Assembly: GCA_008508345.1 (NCBI GenBank)
Contig: QNGE01000118.1
Span: forward strand, 218,710 to 282,709
Source: Paragonimus westermani
Lineage: Eukaryota > Platyhelminthes > Trematoda > Plagiorchiida > Troglotrematidae
DNA length: 64,000 nucleotides
Direction of reading: 5' to 3'
The position numbers and the translations under genes were made by a program. Shown here in pieces: positions 34,021-46,270 of this stretch. The notes under the pieces were generated by a model. The model had not been told where the DNA came from, ran no database searches, and was given only the letters and a program-made list of their open reading frames with translations. Positions within the stretch are counted from its first letter, which is position 1. Every line of letters begins with the position of its first letter.

Positions 34021-35738
34021 CAGTCCGTCTTGAAAGTGATTGTTTGCCTCGGTTCTGAAGTTTCCGACAATATGGTACGACTTGAGCTATTCAGCAATGG
34101 CGTTGCGTCTAGAAGCAAGTCATTTGCAAAATTTCGCTTTCCTGTCAGAGTAAATTTAGTCCGTATAGGGGAAATCCATCGCATCGATACCTTGATCTGC
34201 GTGTCCTTAGATTTGTGAAAAGGAAGTCTACTAGGCTCAACCTCACTGAAATAGCTTATTTCTAGTGCAAGGAAGTCGAAGTCAAAGTCAAGTTGAACGA
34301 TTACAAAAGTTTATCAGCCCCAAAGCAGATTGTTTGAAGCAAACCGAGGAAAAAGTGAAACTGTGGAATAAGACATCTTAAAGTATTTCATAAATACCTG
34401 AACTTTCGGCATTATTGTTAACAATTTGCATGAACGAATACTAATGAATGTAGATCGAAGAACGTCAGTGACAATCTTAGCTGCTAATATCACAGTTTGA
34501 GAAAACGTCGTGAGCTGTCAATTATATGAAACAAGCGGATTATTAGTACGCCATCAACATCACCGCTAGTCGAAGGGCTGCCAAAGACTACTTTCAGACA
34601 CGACGCTTGCTAATGAGTTTGTTTCAGCGCAGCCTTGCTGGAAGACAGAAAATTCGGATTCTCAAAATATAACAGTATTTTGAACGAGTTACATGAGTCA
34701 AGTTAATGAATTGCTAACACGATGTGTCAGGCGGTAGGTGACGTGAAGTTTCTAGCAGTGGGTTTACCGATCTGAGATAATTCGTTTATCAGCTGGTCTA
34801 ACCATTTCAGAACGTGTCCAGCTAATCGCTGCTACCCAGAACATACAGTCAATGGGGTTTTTATTTCAATGACTACAGCAATCGAAATGCTAAGGTATCG
34901 CAAAATATAAACATTTTTCTCTGTTCTGGTAAATCAGTAATCCATCGCTGTCCAAACATGTCATTATAGTTTGCTTCGGTTGTATGCGCATGCAAATCCC
35001 AGAGAGGGCTGCCAGTCAGAATTTGACTTGTTTACACGTTGTGAAGAACCGAATAAACGTCCATCATTTCCTATCTCATATTTTCTGAGTACAATTCAGA
35101 GAAAGGGGCTTCCAACTGCATTCTCTGTGTGAGACTACAATTCCTTGACTCAAAAGTGGGATGTACAGAATATACGGTGGGGCAGATTTATCACTTCATC
35201 GAAGCTTGTCTGCATTCACTAACTGCACCCTTTGGTTTTTTCTGTTCTTTCTACTAACCGAAATGCTTACGTGGTGCGTGCTTCGTGTAGAAACATTGTA
35301 CGTTATCTGAATTAGCGTATCTCAAAAGTGATAGCAGCACTTGCTCTCAAGAGTATGTATCAAAGCCCGCTTTACATGACCAAACTGGTGGAGAAACACT
35401 GCGGGCCTATCTAAAGTTTACGAACATTTATATCTCACAGCTCTGAAGAAACAGCGCTTAAAACATCACGAGTAGGCAAACACAGTGAACTGGAAAGATG
35501 TGTGTGGTAAACATTGTGTCTGCGATACCGACCATTCACTTTTAACGAATGGAATCGTTAACAAAGAAAATAACATAAGGTTTTGGCATCATCCGAAGAC
35601 AAATTATTACAGTCTGTTTTTAAATAAAAATAGGCCCAAACGGCTTCTTTAATTGCCAAAATTCAGCCTTAAGATTCTCTTATCCGTCCAGTAATAAGAT
35701 GACACATTTTCTTCGCAAGTATTTCATTTATAACTTAC
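34021..35738. other. Non-coding stretch, no feature seen
   Basis: Apart from the open frame 34030-34218 (plus) with no motif, stops are frequent on both strands and no repeats or RNA genes were recognised. Confidence 0.4.
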
Positions 35739-35802
35739 GCATCACCGATATACATAAATCAAAAACACCACGTCAGCTTTGTTGGTCAGCCGTCTTCTTG
35801 AC
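35739..35802 (-). other. Candidate minus-strand exon, 64 nt
   Basis: On the minus strand a very strong acceptor (TTTATGTTTTTTCAG; plus CT at 35803-35804) and a strong donor (GTAAGT; plus ACTTAC at 35733-35738) enclose 64 bases. The only long frame reads SRRRLTNKADVVFLIYVYR, then a stop two codons before the donor. An alternative donor (GTGATG) five bases upstream of GTAAGT would avoid the stop. The signals are better than most pairs in this window, but no partner exon or family was found. Confidence 0.27.
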
Positions 35803-36517
35803 CTGAAAAAACATAAACTTAACCTGAAGACTACTAAAAGTGATAAACCACGGACTTAGATTTTTTCTAACAGCACGTCATCAAATTAACGAGTTTATAC
35901 ACATTCTTTTTCATTCGTTCAATGAGTCAATGAACTAGCATATTTTAGAGCATTCAATTAACTACTACGGCGCCACGGACCATTCCGTCCCCAAACTTTT
36001 ATCCTGTGTCTACCTAGGAAATTTCTGGGGTAATCAACACAGAAATTCTTACGTTACCGATTCTACACTTAACATGAGGAGTGTCAGAAAAATTCGCGCA
36101 CACTTCATAATTTCCACGTGACCTGTTTACGTCACTTTTCTAGCAGTGTTCACATTGAAAATGAGACACGTATCTATAATTAGTATAATCACTTGTGGAG
36201 TGTACAAATGTTCCTAATCTCCGTGTTCTCATCTCAGACTTCGTGTTCGAAGATTGAAAAGTAGTTTTCCCTTCCTTAGGTAGGTCACAAAGCAGGTCAA
36301 GTTCAAATTGCTGGCTAGAGAGTCATAGGGATATGCTTAAATCGTTTGGGAACACCTCAAATTAGAGAGTTGTTCGTTCAAATGTCACTGTACCTCCAAA
36401 AGTGCCGGTTACCTAACAGTTGTTCCACATCCAATAAAACAATGCCCTTAGGTAGCTAGTGATGGTATTACTGATCCGCCGAAATTCACCTTTCGGTATA
36501 CTAACAGCTTTTTTCAG
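35803..36517. other. Non-coding stretch, no feature seen
   Basis: No coding frame above chance and no repeats. The last 20 bases hold a TACTAAC-like branch site directly before the pyrimidine tract of the next entry. Confidence 0.4.
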
Positions 36518-36568
36518 AAAGTAACAGTTTCTGGTAACGTTGATTCACGAATAATGCAATTGTCTGAG
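36518..36568 (+). other. Candidate exon with strong acceptor
   Basis: Acceptor TACTAACAGCTTTTTTCAG (ending 36517) is followed by 17 phase-0 codons, KVTVSGNVDSRIMQLSE, and a possible donor GTGAAC (36569). The frame stays open for a further 50 codons (reading VNICSCMDSSGVTSGLL next) to a TAA near 36724, so it may instead be a last exon. Beta-strand-like composition. Not recognised. Confidence 0.25.
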
Positions 36569-36724
36569 GTGAACATCTGCAGTTGTATGGACAGTTCCGG
36601 TGTCACAAGTGGATTACTCCTGACCTCGATCGTGCAAGATATGATTGACGGGATAACATTTTGGAAACGCTTACTTTGTTCCTATTTTAAGTTTTATAGA
36701 ACGAGTTTTGGACAAATTAGTTAA

Positions 36725-39700
36725 TTCTTCAATCTGGGAATGAGACTTTTAATGTGTTCGGATTGAACGAATGCGATTAAAATTTTTTTCTGTCTCGGTA
36801 AACTGACTGGTTGATAGCTGAATCAAGTCCACTTGTTATGAAGGATGTCCGCAGTTCTTCTTCCTCATTGGTGTCGATCATCCGTTCCCTTTCAATTAGA
36901 CGAAAGTAAAAAACCTATATTCAGCCTTCCAAAATGAGATAGTTGTTTTCCTCTATATTTCGAATTGGCAGCTTTAAAAGCGTCGGTCAGCAGACCAAAC
37001 GTAACAGCAGGTGTTCTTCTCGTTGGAAAATATTTAATCAAACCAAGTCTACCTTTAAAATCCCAAAAATATGTTACTTTATTTAGCCAGCTAATTTTCG
37101 TTCACAGCGTCAACAAACAGACAAAAACAGTCAGATCAAACAGTTTGTTTGACAACGGGCCATGGGAATAGGCCATATGTTGTTGATGGAAGTTCACTGG
37201 TCAAAACATCAGGCCGACGTAAAAGAGCTCTCTTTGTGTATTATTGCTTCACGTTCTTTGTTAAATTTATTGAGTCTTTTCGTTTAAAAGTTCATGTATT
37301 TTTCGTATTTTTGATTCACTAGTTTTATACCCGTGCTTTCTGACTGCCCGCCGCGCATAAGTTAGCAAAGATGAAGTTTACTAATACGGGTCGCATTGTT
37401 GCGGCACAATTTGCTGGTCAATATGCAAGTCCAAATCAAGCAAAGATGAATTTGTGGCGTTTTCTCACCAGTTATTACATGCAAATGAGTGCTGCTGTTC
37501 ATTATCAAATTTACGGGCGTTAGAGTATAAATCAGTGGCCTACGCTACTCGCTGTGAATTGATAATTTTGAACCAGATTACCAATTCATCTCCACCAAAG
37601 CCACCGTAATATCAGTGCAGTTTTCTGTCAAGTTCACAATCTCGTACGTGGTGCAAAAAGCTAGTGGATGACAGAACCAGTTGAGCAGTCAACAAGTGTG
37701 CAACCTTCTCATCTCTGCTATTAGGACAAATTCAGCAATACGCGAGCAACCATGGCGCAAAAGCCAACTTATTTGATGCAAATTAACCGTGGCGACAGTG
37801 CAGATCGAAAGATTATAGGAAATAAACCAATCCGGAAGAACGCAATTCATGCATTTTAAGCATAAGAAGAAATTTGAATAGCGTTCGGGCATTCAAACGC
37901 CAATTTTTATATACATTCTATCTTGGTACTCATGGGCATTCCACATATTTTATTCCCGGCATTGTCTAATTACATCTTCACGCCCACTTTGTGAATAATT
38001 CTACCAGAAAATTACGACAGTTAAATGAACTCACATTTATCATGGCTTCATTTCCAGTGCCGTGGTTGGACAACAGATATCAACGATAATCTAGTAAAAT
38101 CCGCCCTCTTACGATCAGAGCTCATTTCATGGCTAGCTCGCACTGTTCGCTAGCTCAAAAAGTTATGCTAAATATAGTCATTACATTTCGATGCTTAGTT
38201 CCAAGCTTAAACTTCTCTGTCTTCGGTTTTGCTCCCGTTCGGACTGGCCTTTTACAGATAACTGTACTGGTAACTTTTGATTTATTGGCTAAAAAAATTT
38301 CCACAAGATCGTCGCTGATGGAAACATTACTTGAGGTACAGTAGGTGAATCTATGACTGTTGACCGAAACAGTAAATATCACCCAACAACGTCAGTTTTT
38401 AACATTAGGGGTGCCAAACTTAGCGTCCATCACTACGAGATGTTGTGATGTCTGTCTCAAGCGAACTAGCTGGGATACGGTGGATTCCCAGTGGACACTT
38501 TACAGATTGAACTGAACATTAGTTTTAGCTGACAAGGATGACCAATCTTGTGACAAGCAAATTTACACCTACTTTGTACAGCCATTTTGGTATTGATGCT
38601 CTATCCTTAGGGCAAGCAGCAGAAGTTTTTGAGAAATGGTACACAAATTTGTAAGCCATTGCGCTCAAGAATGATCTGAATTAAAAACAGCATGACAGGG
38701 GAAAAACCAAATAGTCTCAACCAGAACAAAACGACTAACCTCTTATGCACCTGTGACAGATGTACTACACTTTTCCTCTCAACGATCGGACGGAGTAGTT
38801 ACAACAGGGACAACGGGAGCATTTTGTGAACAGAGTGAAACCTTCTCTCGAAATAGACTAGTTTCATCTTTACGGATTAACTCAACTTACTGATTCCGAG
38901 GAATAACGAAAGTTTGCCAAAGAGATTGACTGTTTGATAGAACGATTAACAAAAGTTACTTACGCCATCTCGAAATTCCTTTCTCAAGATCATGGTCGAC
39001 ACAAATAGTCATGACCTGGACTACTTCCTCGCAACCTGTGATGAGTTATTCCCTTATCTGTCTTCGAAGTAAACGTCGCTCTAAGATGCTACTTCTACGA
39101 CCCTGTGAGAAAAAAAGACTTGACGACCGCTGCATATTGTTCAGGGCAAAACAGCTGACCACCTCGTGAGGCAAATCAGCAAGCATCTGTTATTGTGGCA
39201 GCTGTCACCACCTAGGTGATTGCATAGAGTTAGCTTTCTCCAGCTTCATACATCGTTTATGTTATCTGTCAACTTTTTTCCAAATGTGCAAGAAACATAC
39301 TCTACCACGTAAATAATACACATTTTTCATCGTAGATCTTTCCAGTAAATCAGGTAAACAATAAGTAGTACACTTAGACACAAGTCCAGTTTCCCCGCTG
39401 TCATCTACGACACAACGTGTGACATACAAAAAAGAAGCTCCTGCAGTTTCGTACCACTTTTTAGGTGTTCTCGTCGTTGTGTGACTTATGAGAGGAGAAG
39501 AAACGAATTTATGTAACGAAATACTAGTGGTTGATAGTAATTACCATAATTGTTGCTTTTACTGCTTGGCTTTGCTTACCTTTATGGTGTTGTTTGAACT
39601 CACTGCCAGTGTGTACGTATTACTTAATCAACCTGCAATCAGAAACCGGTCTGACAAATAGTTCTATTCAGCAAATGCCAAGTTGACGGCACCAATTTAG

Positions 39701-40920
39701 TCAAGAGCAATTTGTTGAAGGGGAACTGCGTTCTCACCCGACAGTCATCTTCATTTACACTATGACTGGTCTTCAATAAAAAATCCCAGTTTCGCCACTT
39801 TGCCGACTGAGTCGCAAAAAGAATGGTTCATAATGTGGGCTTCTCACTTAAATCGAAGAAACTATTTCTCTTAACCTACAGAACAGAGTTCTTGAGGATC
39901 GGGGAATAGTCACATTTTGTTCGGTTTAAAATGAAGATCATTTGTTCTGGGGTCTTTTATTCCGATAAACTCTTTCATCATTTTGCACCGAAGAATAGCA
40001 CCAGATATGCATTTCACATTTGGCATAGGTTATCGCGAACAGGGATGTTGAAAACGGTCACAGCGTACAAGCGATTTTAGTTAAAAGTTCACATGTACTA
40101 ATGCTGTCGTATCCAGTGGAATGTCAGTGAGACTCTGGTTAACTCACGAGCAAGTGTGTCCAGCGGCTGTGCTTAGCTGATTCGGTTCGTGGTGTCACTA
40201 GAACGCTATCGGAGCTCCAATATACGTAGACATGAACATACAAAATATGAAGGTGCGTATAACAGATGGTACGGCCCAGAGAATGTCAAGGCGCACATGG
40301 TTGTATTGATCAACAGCCAGGAAAACGTAGCAGCGTAGAAATATACCCCTCCTACTCGATAAAGGAAGAAAGTTGTCAGTTATCATGTCTTCGATGAATC
40401 GGGCTAATGTATTTCATGCTCAAATTCGTTTTCTGACAAATAATTTGGCCTTAAAGTAAACGCAAGCGAACACTGTGCACAAACAAATGCTCATTTCCGT
40501 CAGAAAATTAACGCAGAAAGTGTTCCTGCTCACAAACGAAACGATACAGCTTACAAAAAGGTAGGCAAAAAATCCACAGATCAGGATAAGAAGGCGTGAT
40601 CAGATGCAGGCACTTTGTTTATTCTGATCAGTCGATGACATAAAACGTTTACTTATATAATTATATCACATGACTTTAAACAATCAAATCAATGAACTTT
40701 GCATGGGTGTTACCTGGGTGAGGTAAAAAGTTCCAGTGTTATGGCAGCAAGATCGTGTACGGTCGGCCACCCAACTTTAGATCGCCAAGGGAGATCCGGT
40801 TGAATTTGCTGAAGTGCGTTGCACGTGGCAGGTGGCTAACTCTTAGCCATAATCAGCGCCGAAGGAGTAGGCTTTCATCAGCCTTCCTTGCACGGAAGAC
40901 AGCAAAAATAACGATGTAAT
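36725..40920. other. Non-coding stretch, no feature seen
   Basis: A pyrimidine-rich AG at 36970 opens into a frame (36971-37171) without recognisable features. A possible 18-nt microexon lies at 39336-39353 (acceptor TTTTTCATCGTAG, donor GTAAAC) but is too small to judge. Other open frames (37689-37892, 38129-38382, 40198-40386) have no motif. Confidence 0.38.
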
Positions 40921-41240
40921 TTGAGAGTCGAAATCTCCCATGAGCCTCACTTATCTCCCGGCGCAGTAACGTTTCTGCTTTCTACAAGTGAGGTTGGACT
41001 CTGTCGACGTGGTCGTCCGCTTTGGGAAAACTCTGCCTCGTACATCATCTACCAGTTCACTTGCAACTGCCTTGAAGCCTACATCAGCAGAACGGAACAA
41101 AATATGCAACAAAAGACGATTGAGTACACCCGCAAGTGACTTGTGCAAACAAGCCTCAGTGCAGGTAAATATGCTGACACCCGAACAGAAACCCTGTCCT
41201 CGATTGCGAAACACTTAATCGCAGAAGTTCATGTAGCTGA
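40921..41240 (+). pseudogene. PLE GIY-YIG endonuclease relic (PLE-D)
   Basis: Frame 1 reads YIIYQFTCNCLEAYISRTEQ (about 41038-41097), a clear PLE endonuclease start: a CxC pair, then AYISRT where the family has SYIGRT, so the Gly of YIG is replaced by Ser. An in-frame TGA at 41137-41139 interrupts, and the frame continues with LVQTSLSAGKYADTRTETLS and SIAKHLIAEVHVAD, matching the conserved helix ending in 'IAxHL'. No RT is visible upstream. Related to PLE-C and PLE-E rather than PLE-B. Confidence 0.78.
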
Positions 41241-44200
41241 CTTTGCCACTTTGTTTGTGCTCCCATTAGTTAACCTGAACACCGGGAAAATGACGTTGAT
41301 AATCCATCACCACAGACAGGATTTCTATTGGAAGAAGGTGCCAACTCAGTCAATCTCATTTCCGTTGCATTGTTGCAAACGAAAGGCGCGATTATCTATC
41401 AACATCGTAGACTGGATTTTGTCTATTGTTCAAAAATGAGTGCTTCCGTCAATGTGTAAGCTCATTCAAAACGTAACTTTCCGACAATCCACAATCGTAT
41501 GGTTTCTCAACCTAGTTTTATTCACTGTGACTATTCTGTAATTCATAATACAATGTTTGTAACCATCAATGTCGGATTAATAGTCTACCCAGTGCATAAT
41601 TTGCTTGTCACAGTCTACACAAGTTTGTTAAGTGTTCGACGATTTCCACCTAGTAGACCAAAGCGCACAGTCAACCACTTAGGCAATAAGTTAAACCGAA
41701 ATCCGTACATACAAAGTCGGCCACATCACAACGCTCAAGTCGAAAATTACAACCTTCATACACTGACGCAATCCCCGCAACTGAATTTTGGCTGCTAACT
41801 TAACAAGGATCTCAAAGATCTAGCTTCCTCGAAACCTACCAATCTACCAGCAGTCCCAATTACGTCCAAACCGTTGCTGTAGAACGTGTGCGTTTCAGAT
41901 ATAGAAAGCAGCGGATGGAAAGCGGAGAACTTAATTGTTCACGAAAAGGCAAGTCCGAAAAGCAGAACATTCCATCGAATGAGCCAAACTACATCACTTA
42001 ATAGCACTCAATTTCGAACCGAAAACTGCGCACGTTCTTTGAGGTGATGCTGATAATCACTGTCACTCCCAGCTTGTGTGAGAACAGATTTAAGACCCAC
42101 ATATTTTGTCTACATTGAAACTGGCTACCGTCGTTTGTTTAACACTACGCCCACTCGTGCTCTTGTATTGTGGTTGTCACCCGCAGGCATTAGATATTTC
42201 ACTATTTCACTTCGTTGCTTCAAAAAGTAGACAGAGTGTTAACCATTCGCAGTGTCTTTTCCCACTACGGAAGGAAATAATTTCCAAGAAATTTACCGGT
42301 TAATTAAAAAACAAAGACAATATACTTCAGCAAGTGGCTTTGTTTAAACAAGGCTTCACTTCAGTGTGATTTGAGTCAGCATTGATATTCATCAAACTTC
42401 CAGGTCCAGTATCCCCCCGCAGCTTCACCAGATGGATTGTTCTCCGTTTATTCCATATGTTTGTCTGGATTCGAGACACACGCAGACAACTCCAACGGTT
42501 AACATCAAATCCATAGTTACTAGATAGTTCGTTTGGAATCACACAGTAAAAACAATTGTATCACGGAATTATGTGCAATTACCCACGATGTGCTCTTGTC
42601 TAAATTTTGGTAATATTCCTTGGGTGAGCTAAACAGAACAGACCAACCAGATTCGAGAAGCCCTTTCTACATCAAACTATCGCTTCGGAATACATCCGAT
42701 CAATCAAAGTTTAAAAAACACGTACAGTGTGGGACATTTTATCATACAACATTATACTTACATGTGTTATTTAACCACAAACGTGGTTGAATCGTGTTTT
42801 TCTTCCCTACTCTCGCATCTACACGACTGTTCATCGGAAAGAAAGTCAAACAAACCACGTATATAAAACTCGGAAGGTATTCTGAAGGCTACCAACGTAC
42901 AAAAATGATAAGTTCAGGCTGAGTCTAGTTGAAATGCATCCAGTGAATAATAAAAAATTCACATCGAACACTTTCATGCGGTATCTGTTATGACAGAAAG
43001 GCCAGTAAATAGTGCATTCCGCGCAGTGAGGTAGAAGTGTCTTTACAAGGAATTGGGTGGGACAAAGCGTATTCAAAAATAATTTCATCACTCCTCCGGA
43101 GTCTAAGTTATGCCGCCCACGAGTAGACTTTTCCTAAAACAGTACAGTTGAGTAAGTGACTGGATGTGAACTATGCGAAACCCCGCTTATGTAAAAAGAC
43201 TTCGCTGTTACAAACTGCAAACTCCCAAGACCTCTGAAGACAACGGACTCTGTAGGGAGAACTGAAACCCTGTTTGGTTAGTACGGAGTGGACAGGCAGC
43301 CCTCATAACCATTTCTTTGGCCACTATCTCATCATAGTAATATATTTCCCCAAGTCTGTGCCTTTGTAAGAAGGTTCCTTCTGTATGTTGCAATATTTTT
43401 GGACTGTAAAGATTGCAAGGCAATGACTTTACTCACTTTTTACATTTGTCTTTTCTTGACATGTTTTGAAGAGTCGAGAAAGTACAAGTAATGAAGCGTT
43501 CTCCCTTTCGTACAAACCAGCTGATCTATCACAGACCTTAACAAAAGCGGTTAATTTTTAAGTTGGATAGAATAGGTCGTTCCGTTAGTTACATGGTGTA
43601 GCAAAACAGGGGAGCAACGCGTCAGGCTGAAGTATGGAGTTATGACAATTTTTTTATACAATGAAAGTCTCAAGGTGCGCAATCCTGTTCTCACGCCCCA
43701 GCCTTTTACCTACTGTGGTGACTCTGGATGCTTTTATTGGTAAGTTAACGCAGCATTCCAGTTGTAAATTCTCAAGCAGTGGTTGTCTGTCTTTCACTCG
43801 GCCTACTGTGTACCAACTTAGATGAACATTCACCCCCATTAATGGGACTCTTTTGAATTGGTACATACGTCCGTATTGCGCACAATAAGCTTCCAGTCAG
43901 ATAGTGTTCTTAGAGGGTCTCGCACTTGTGTGGAATTTGCTGGGCTTGACACAAGATTCTTGTTAGCACATCGTGAGGTTTGGTGTCGCGGATACGACGA
44001 CTGTGCGAAAGACGCGGTACAACAGTGAGCCACTTCTTTTTGCAACAAATGTTTATCCGGTTGTGAAAATATTTCAGGCTTAGTTCAAACTCTCATTTCT
44101 CATTAAAACAGCAATTAAAGACATGATTGTCTGATTAAACTGCTTTACACTCACTGATCCCGGGTAATCGACGAGTGGAAGAAGTCTGAATTCTGCCATT

Positions 44201-45459
44201 CGATGTTGCATCCACAGAATACTCAGTTCTGGACACACACCGACACTGAAATTTTGATTTTTGCAGAGGAAATATTTTCCAAACGAATTTTTAGGAGCGA
44301 TGGCGGAAGCTCTACTAATTTTATGGCACAAAGCAAACAGTAATAAATAGATACAAATATCCTGTTTTCAACCTGTCGACTAACTGGGACAAATTGTGAG
44401 CAAACTGCAGTTCACAAGGTCACCTGCCAAGTAGCGCTTTATAGATTGACCCCCGAGCACTTTCAGAAAATACTGACATTGTGTTACACATTCCTGGACT
44501 TCACGTCAAAGTGCTACGTGAATGACTTGAAATGTGATGACTAGCGTCGTCGTTCTCATAAGATATGCCAGTTTTAGCATTATGTTTCACAACTCCGTGT
44601 TTGTGAATTACGTAGTGTATATCTTGACTTCACGGTAACATTTCGATAGACACAATCGGCAGTTCACAATTGCGCACTTCGGCTTTAAAGTAAGTTGCGA
44701 ACGCCATGCTGTTCTAAGGGCCTGCCTTCACCCTTAATTAGCGGCAACGGAACTGCTGAGTAATCACCTTGCATTAGCAGCTCACAGTTATGTAGATTGA
44801 GTCTCTTGTTCTTTAATTCTACCCAGTTTTCAGCACATTCCCTTGCAAATGAAAAATAACTGTACCCAGTGACACTGTAAACAAGTTAGTATTGAATGGC
44901 CACCAGTCGTTAAATTTAGTTAGTTAGAGGCTTCTGATTTATAGGCTCATGGAAGCCAGTGGGCTACGTCAACCGAAGTGAAGTGCCATGCAGGTTGCTC
45001 GTCTGACTAAAGGTCTCTTAGTAAATTTTAAACCATTTGAGCACTCTCTTATGGTTGCCACCATTCGCAACACATTACAACATTCAACTTTTGTACTTAC
45101 ATATCGATTACCGGTAAAACCATGTAACTGCAGACTGAAAAAAACTTTAATTAATTTATTACACCTACAGTGTAAATCAGAACAGTTTTTGAACAATGTA
45201 CCCCTCAAGGGTTGTTGGTCTTACCTCAGCAAACAAATAACCCGTCCGTATGTTCATGTGCACCACGTATCAATATGGTGAGAAGAATTCAAATATCCTT
45301 AACAAAACCGAAGGGTCAGTTTCGGTTTAGTGCGCACTTACGAAGAGTTAGTGTGGTATAGAATACTCAATTTTTCAAAGTCTCATTGTATTTTGTCGGC
45401 ATACGTTGGGCAAGCGTCGTACGGTCGAATAGCCTTAAGTTGCTCTATTCTCCTTTCAG
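41241..45459. other. Non-coding stretch, no feature seen
   Basis: Plus 41499-41798 and 42106-42303 and several minus frames (42327-42542, 42846-43091, 43208-43423, 43654-44331) lack family motifs. Open frames occur on both strands at 44969-45281, also unrecognised. A minus-strand ATG-to-GTAAGA pair near 45231-45265 is too short to judge. Confidence 0.38.
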
Positions 45460-45542
45460 ATTGCCCTTCAAATTCGTGAGCGAAATAAAGGCACTGGTAT
45501 TTTGGCACACTTGAGCCTTCGTGAATCTCTATTGACGTTGAG
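45460..45542 (+). CDS. Candidate internal exon, 83 nt, unknown protein
   Basis: Strong acceptor (CTATTCTCCTTTCAG, ending 45459) and strong donor (GAG followed by GTAAGAAC, 45543) enclose 27 codons plus two bases. The frame reads IALQIRERNKGTGILAHLSL then RESLLTL, helical and charged, unlike surrounding low-complexity frames. It ends in AG, so the next exon must supply one base. The exon at 46236 does so without introducing a stop. LSLRxxLLxxR patterns occur in several helical proteins, including AAA-type lids, but this is not enough to name a family. Confidence 0.42.
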
Positions 45543-46235
45543 GTAAGAACCGAGAGTTGGCCATTCTAAAATGATATTCCCAACGAAATGTCAATCGTCC
45601 TAGTGCGTAGAACGCGAATACTTTTGGGTCTTTTCTGGAAAATGGCAGTTCCCACGATTTTTGTGTAGAACACTTGGTAGAATAAATCGTTGTGTAGGTT
45701 GTCATATAGTAAACTGTCTTCAGCGGTCCTTTCAGTCAAACCAACTGCTCAGTGCACACGTTATATAATGAGTTACTCGTGTAAACGAGGCTCGTCATTT
45801 CCAAGACCGGAATAATAGCCGTTACAGTTTCTCTAAATTGATACAACAGTATACCGTCTATACATTCAGTGTACATCGACTGACTTCATGTAAACATCTT
45901 TTTCGTTTGATGCTGATTTAGACAGACGAACCGATTTGCATTTCTGTCGACCAATAAAATAATTCTTTTGTTTTGCTGTTTGTTCAAGCACTGCAAACCT
46001 TCCAGCTCACTCGATGAATGTATTTTCATAAAACCCACGATTTGATTGAAACTTAGTCGGATGGAATGACGCTTATCTTGATTAGATAACTCGCTTGTTG
46101 GTTACTAGGCTGCACGTACTGTGGTGGACCCTGAGCAGAGCTCTACGTCGCGCTTAGCCTTGCGTGTTCCCACAGGGATCTGCTGTGGGCTCGGGCGCGT
46201 TTGTGAACATCTGCCGGATCCCTTCTTTTTTTCAG

Positions 46236-46270
46236 ATGCACCAAGTTACTGACTCACGCCATGCCTGGAG
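46236..46270 (+). CDS. Candidate 35-nt microexon following 45460-45542
   Basis: Acceptor CCTTCTTTTTTTCAG (ending 46235) and perfect donor GTAAGAAAA (46271) enclose 35 bases. Joined in phase after the previous exon it adds a split Arg codon and then CTKLLTHAMPG, leaving one base. It also contains ATGs, so it might alternatively be a first coding exon ending MPG(G). A GC-richer patch precedes it (about 46125-46215). Very short exons with strong sites are known from flatworm genes. Confidence 0.38.
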
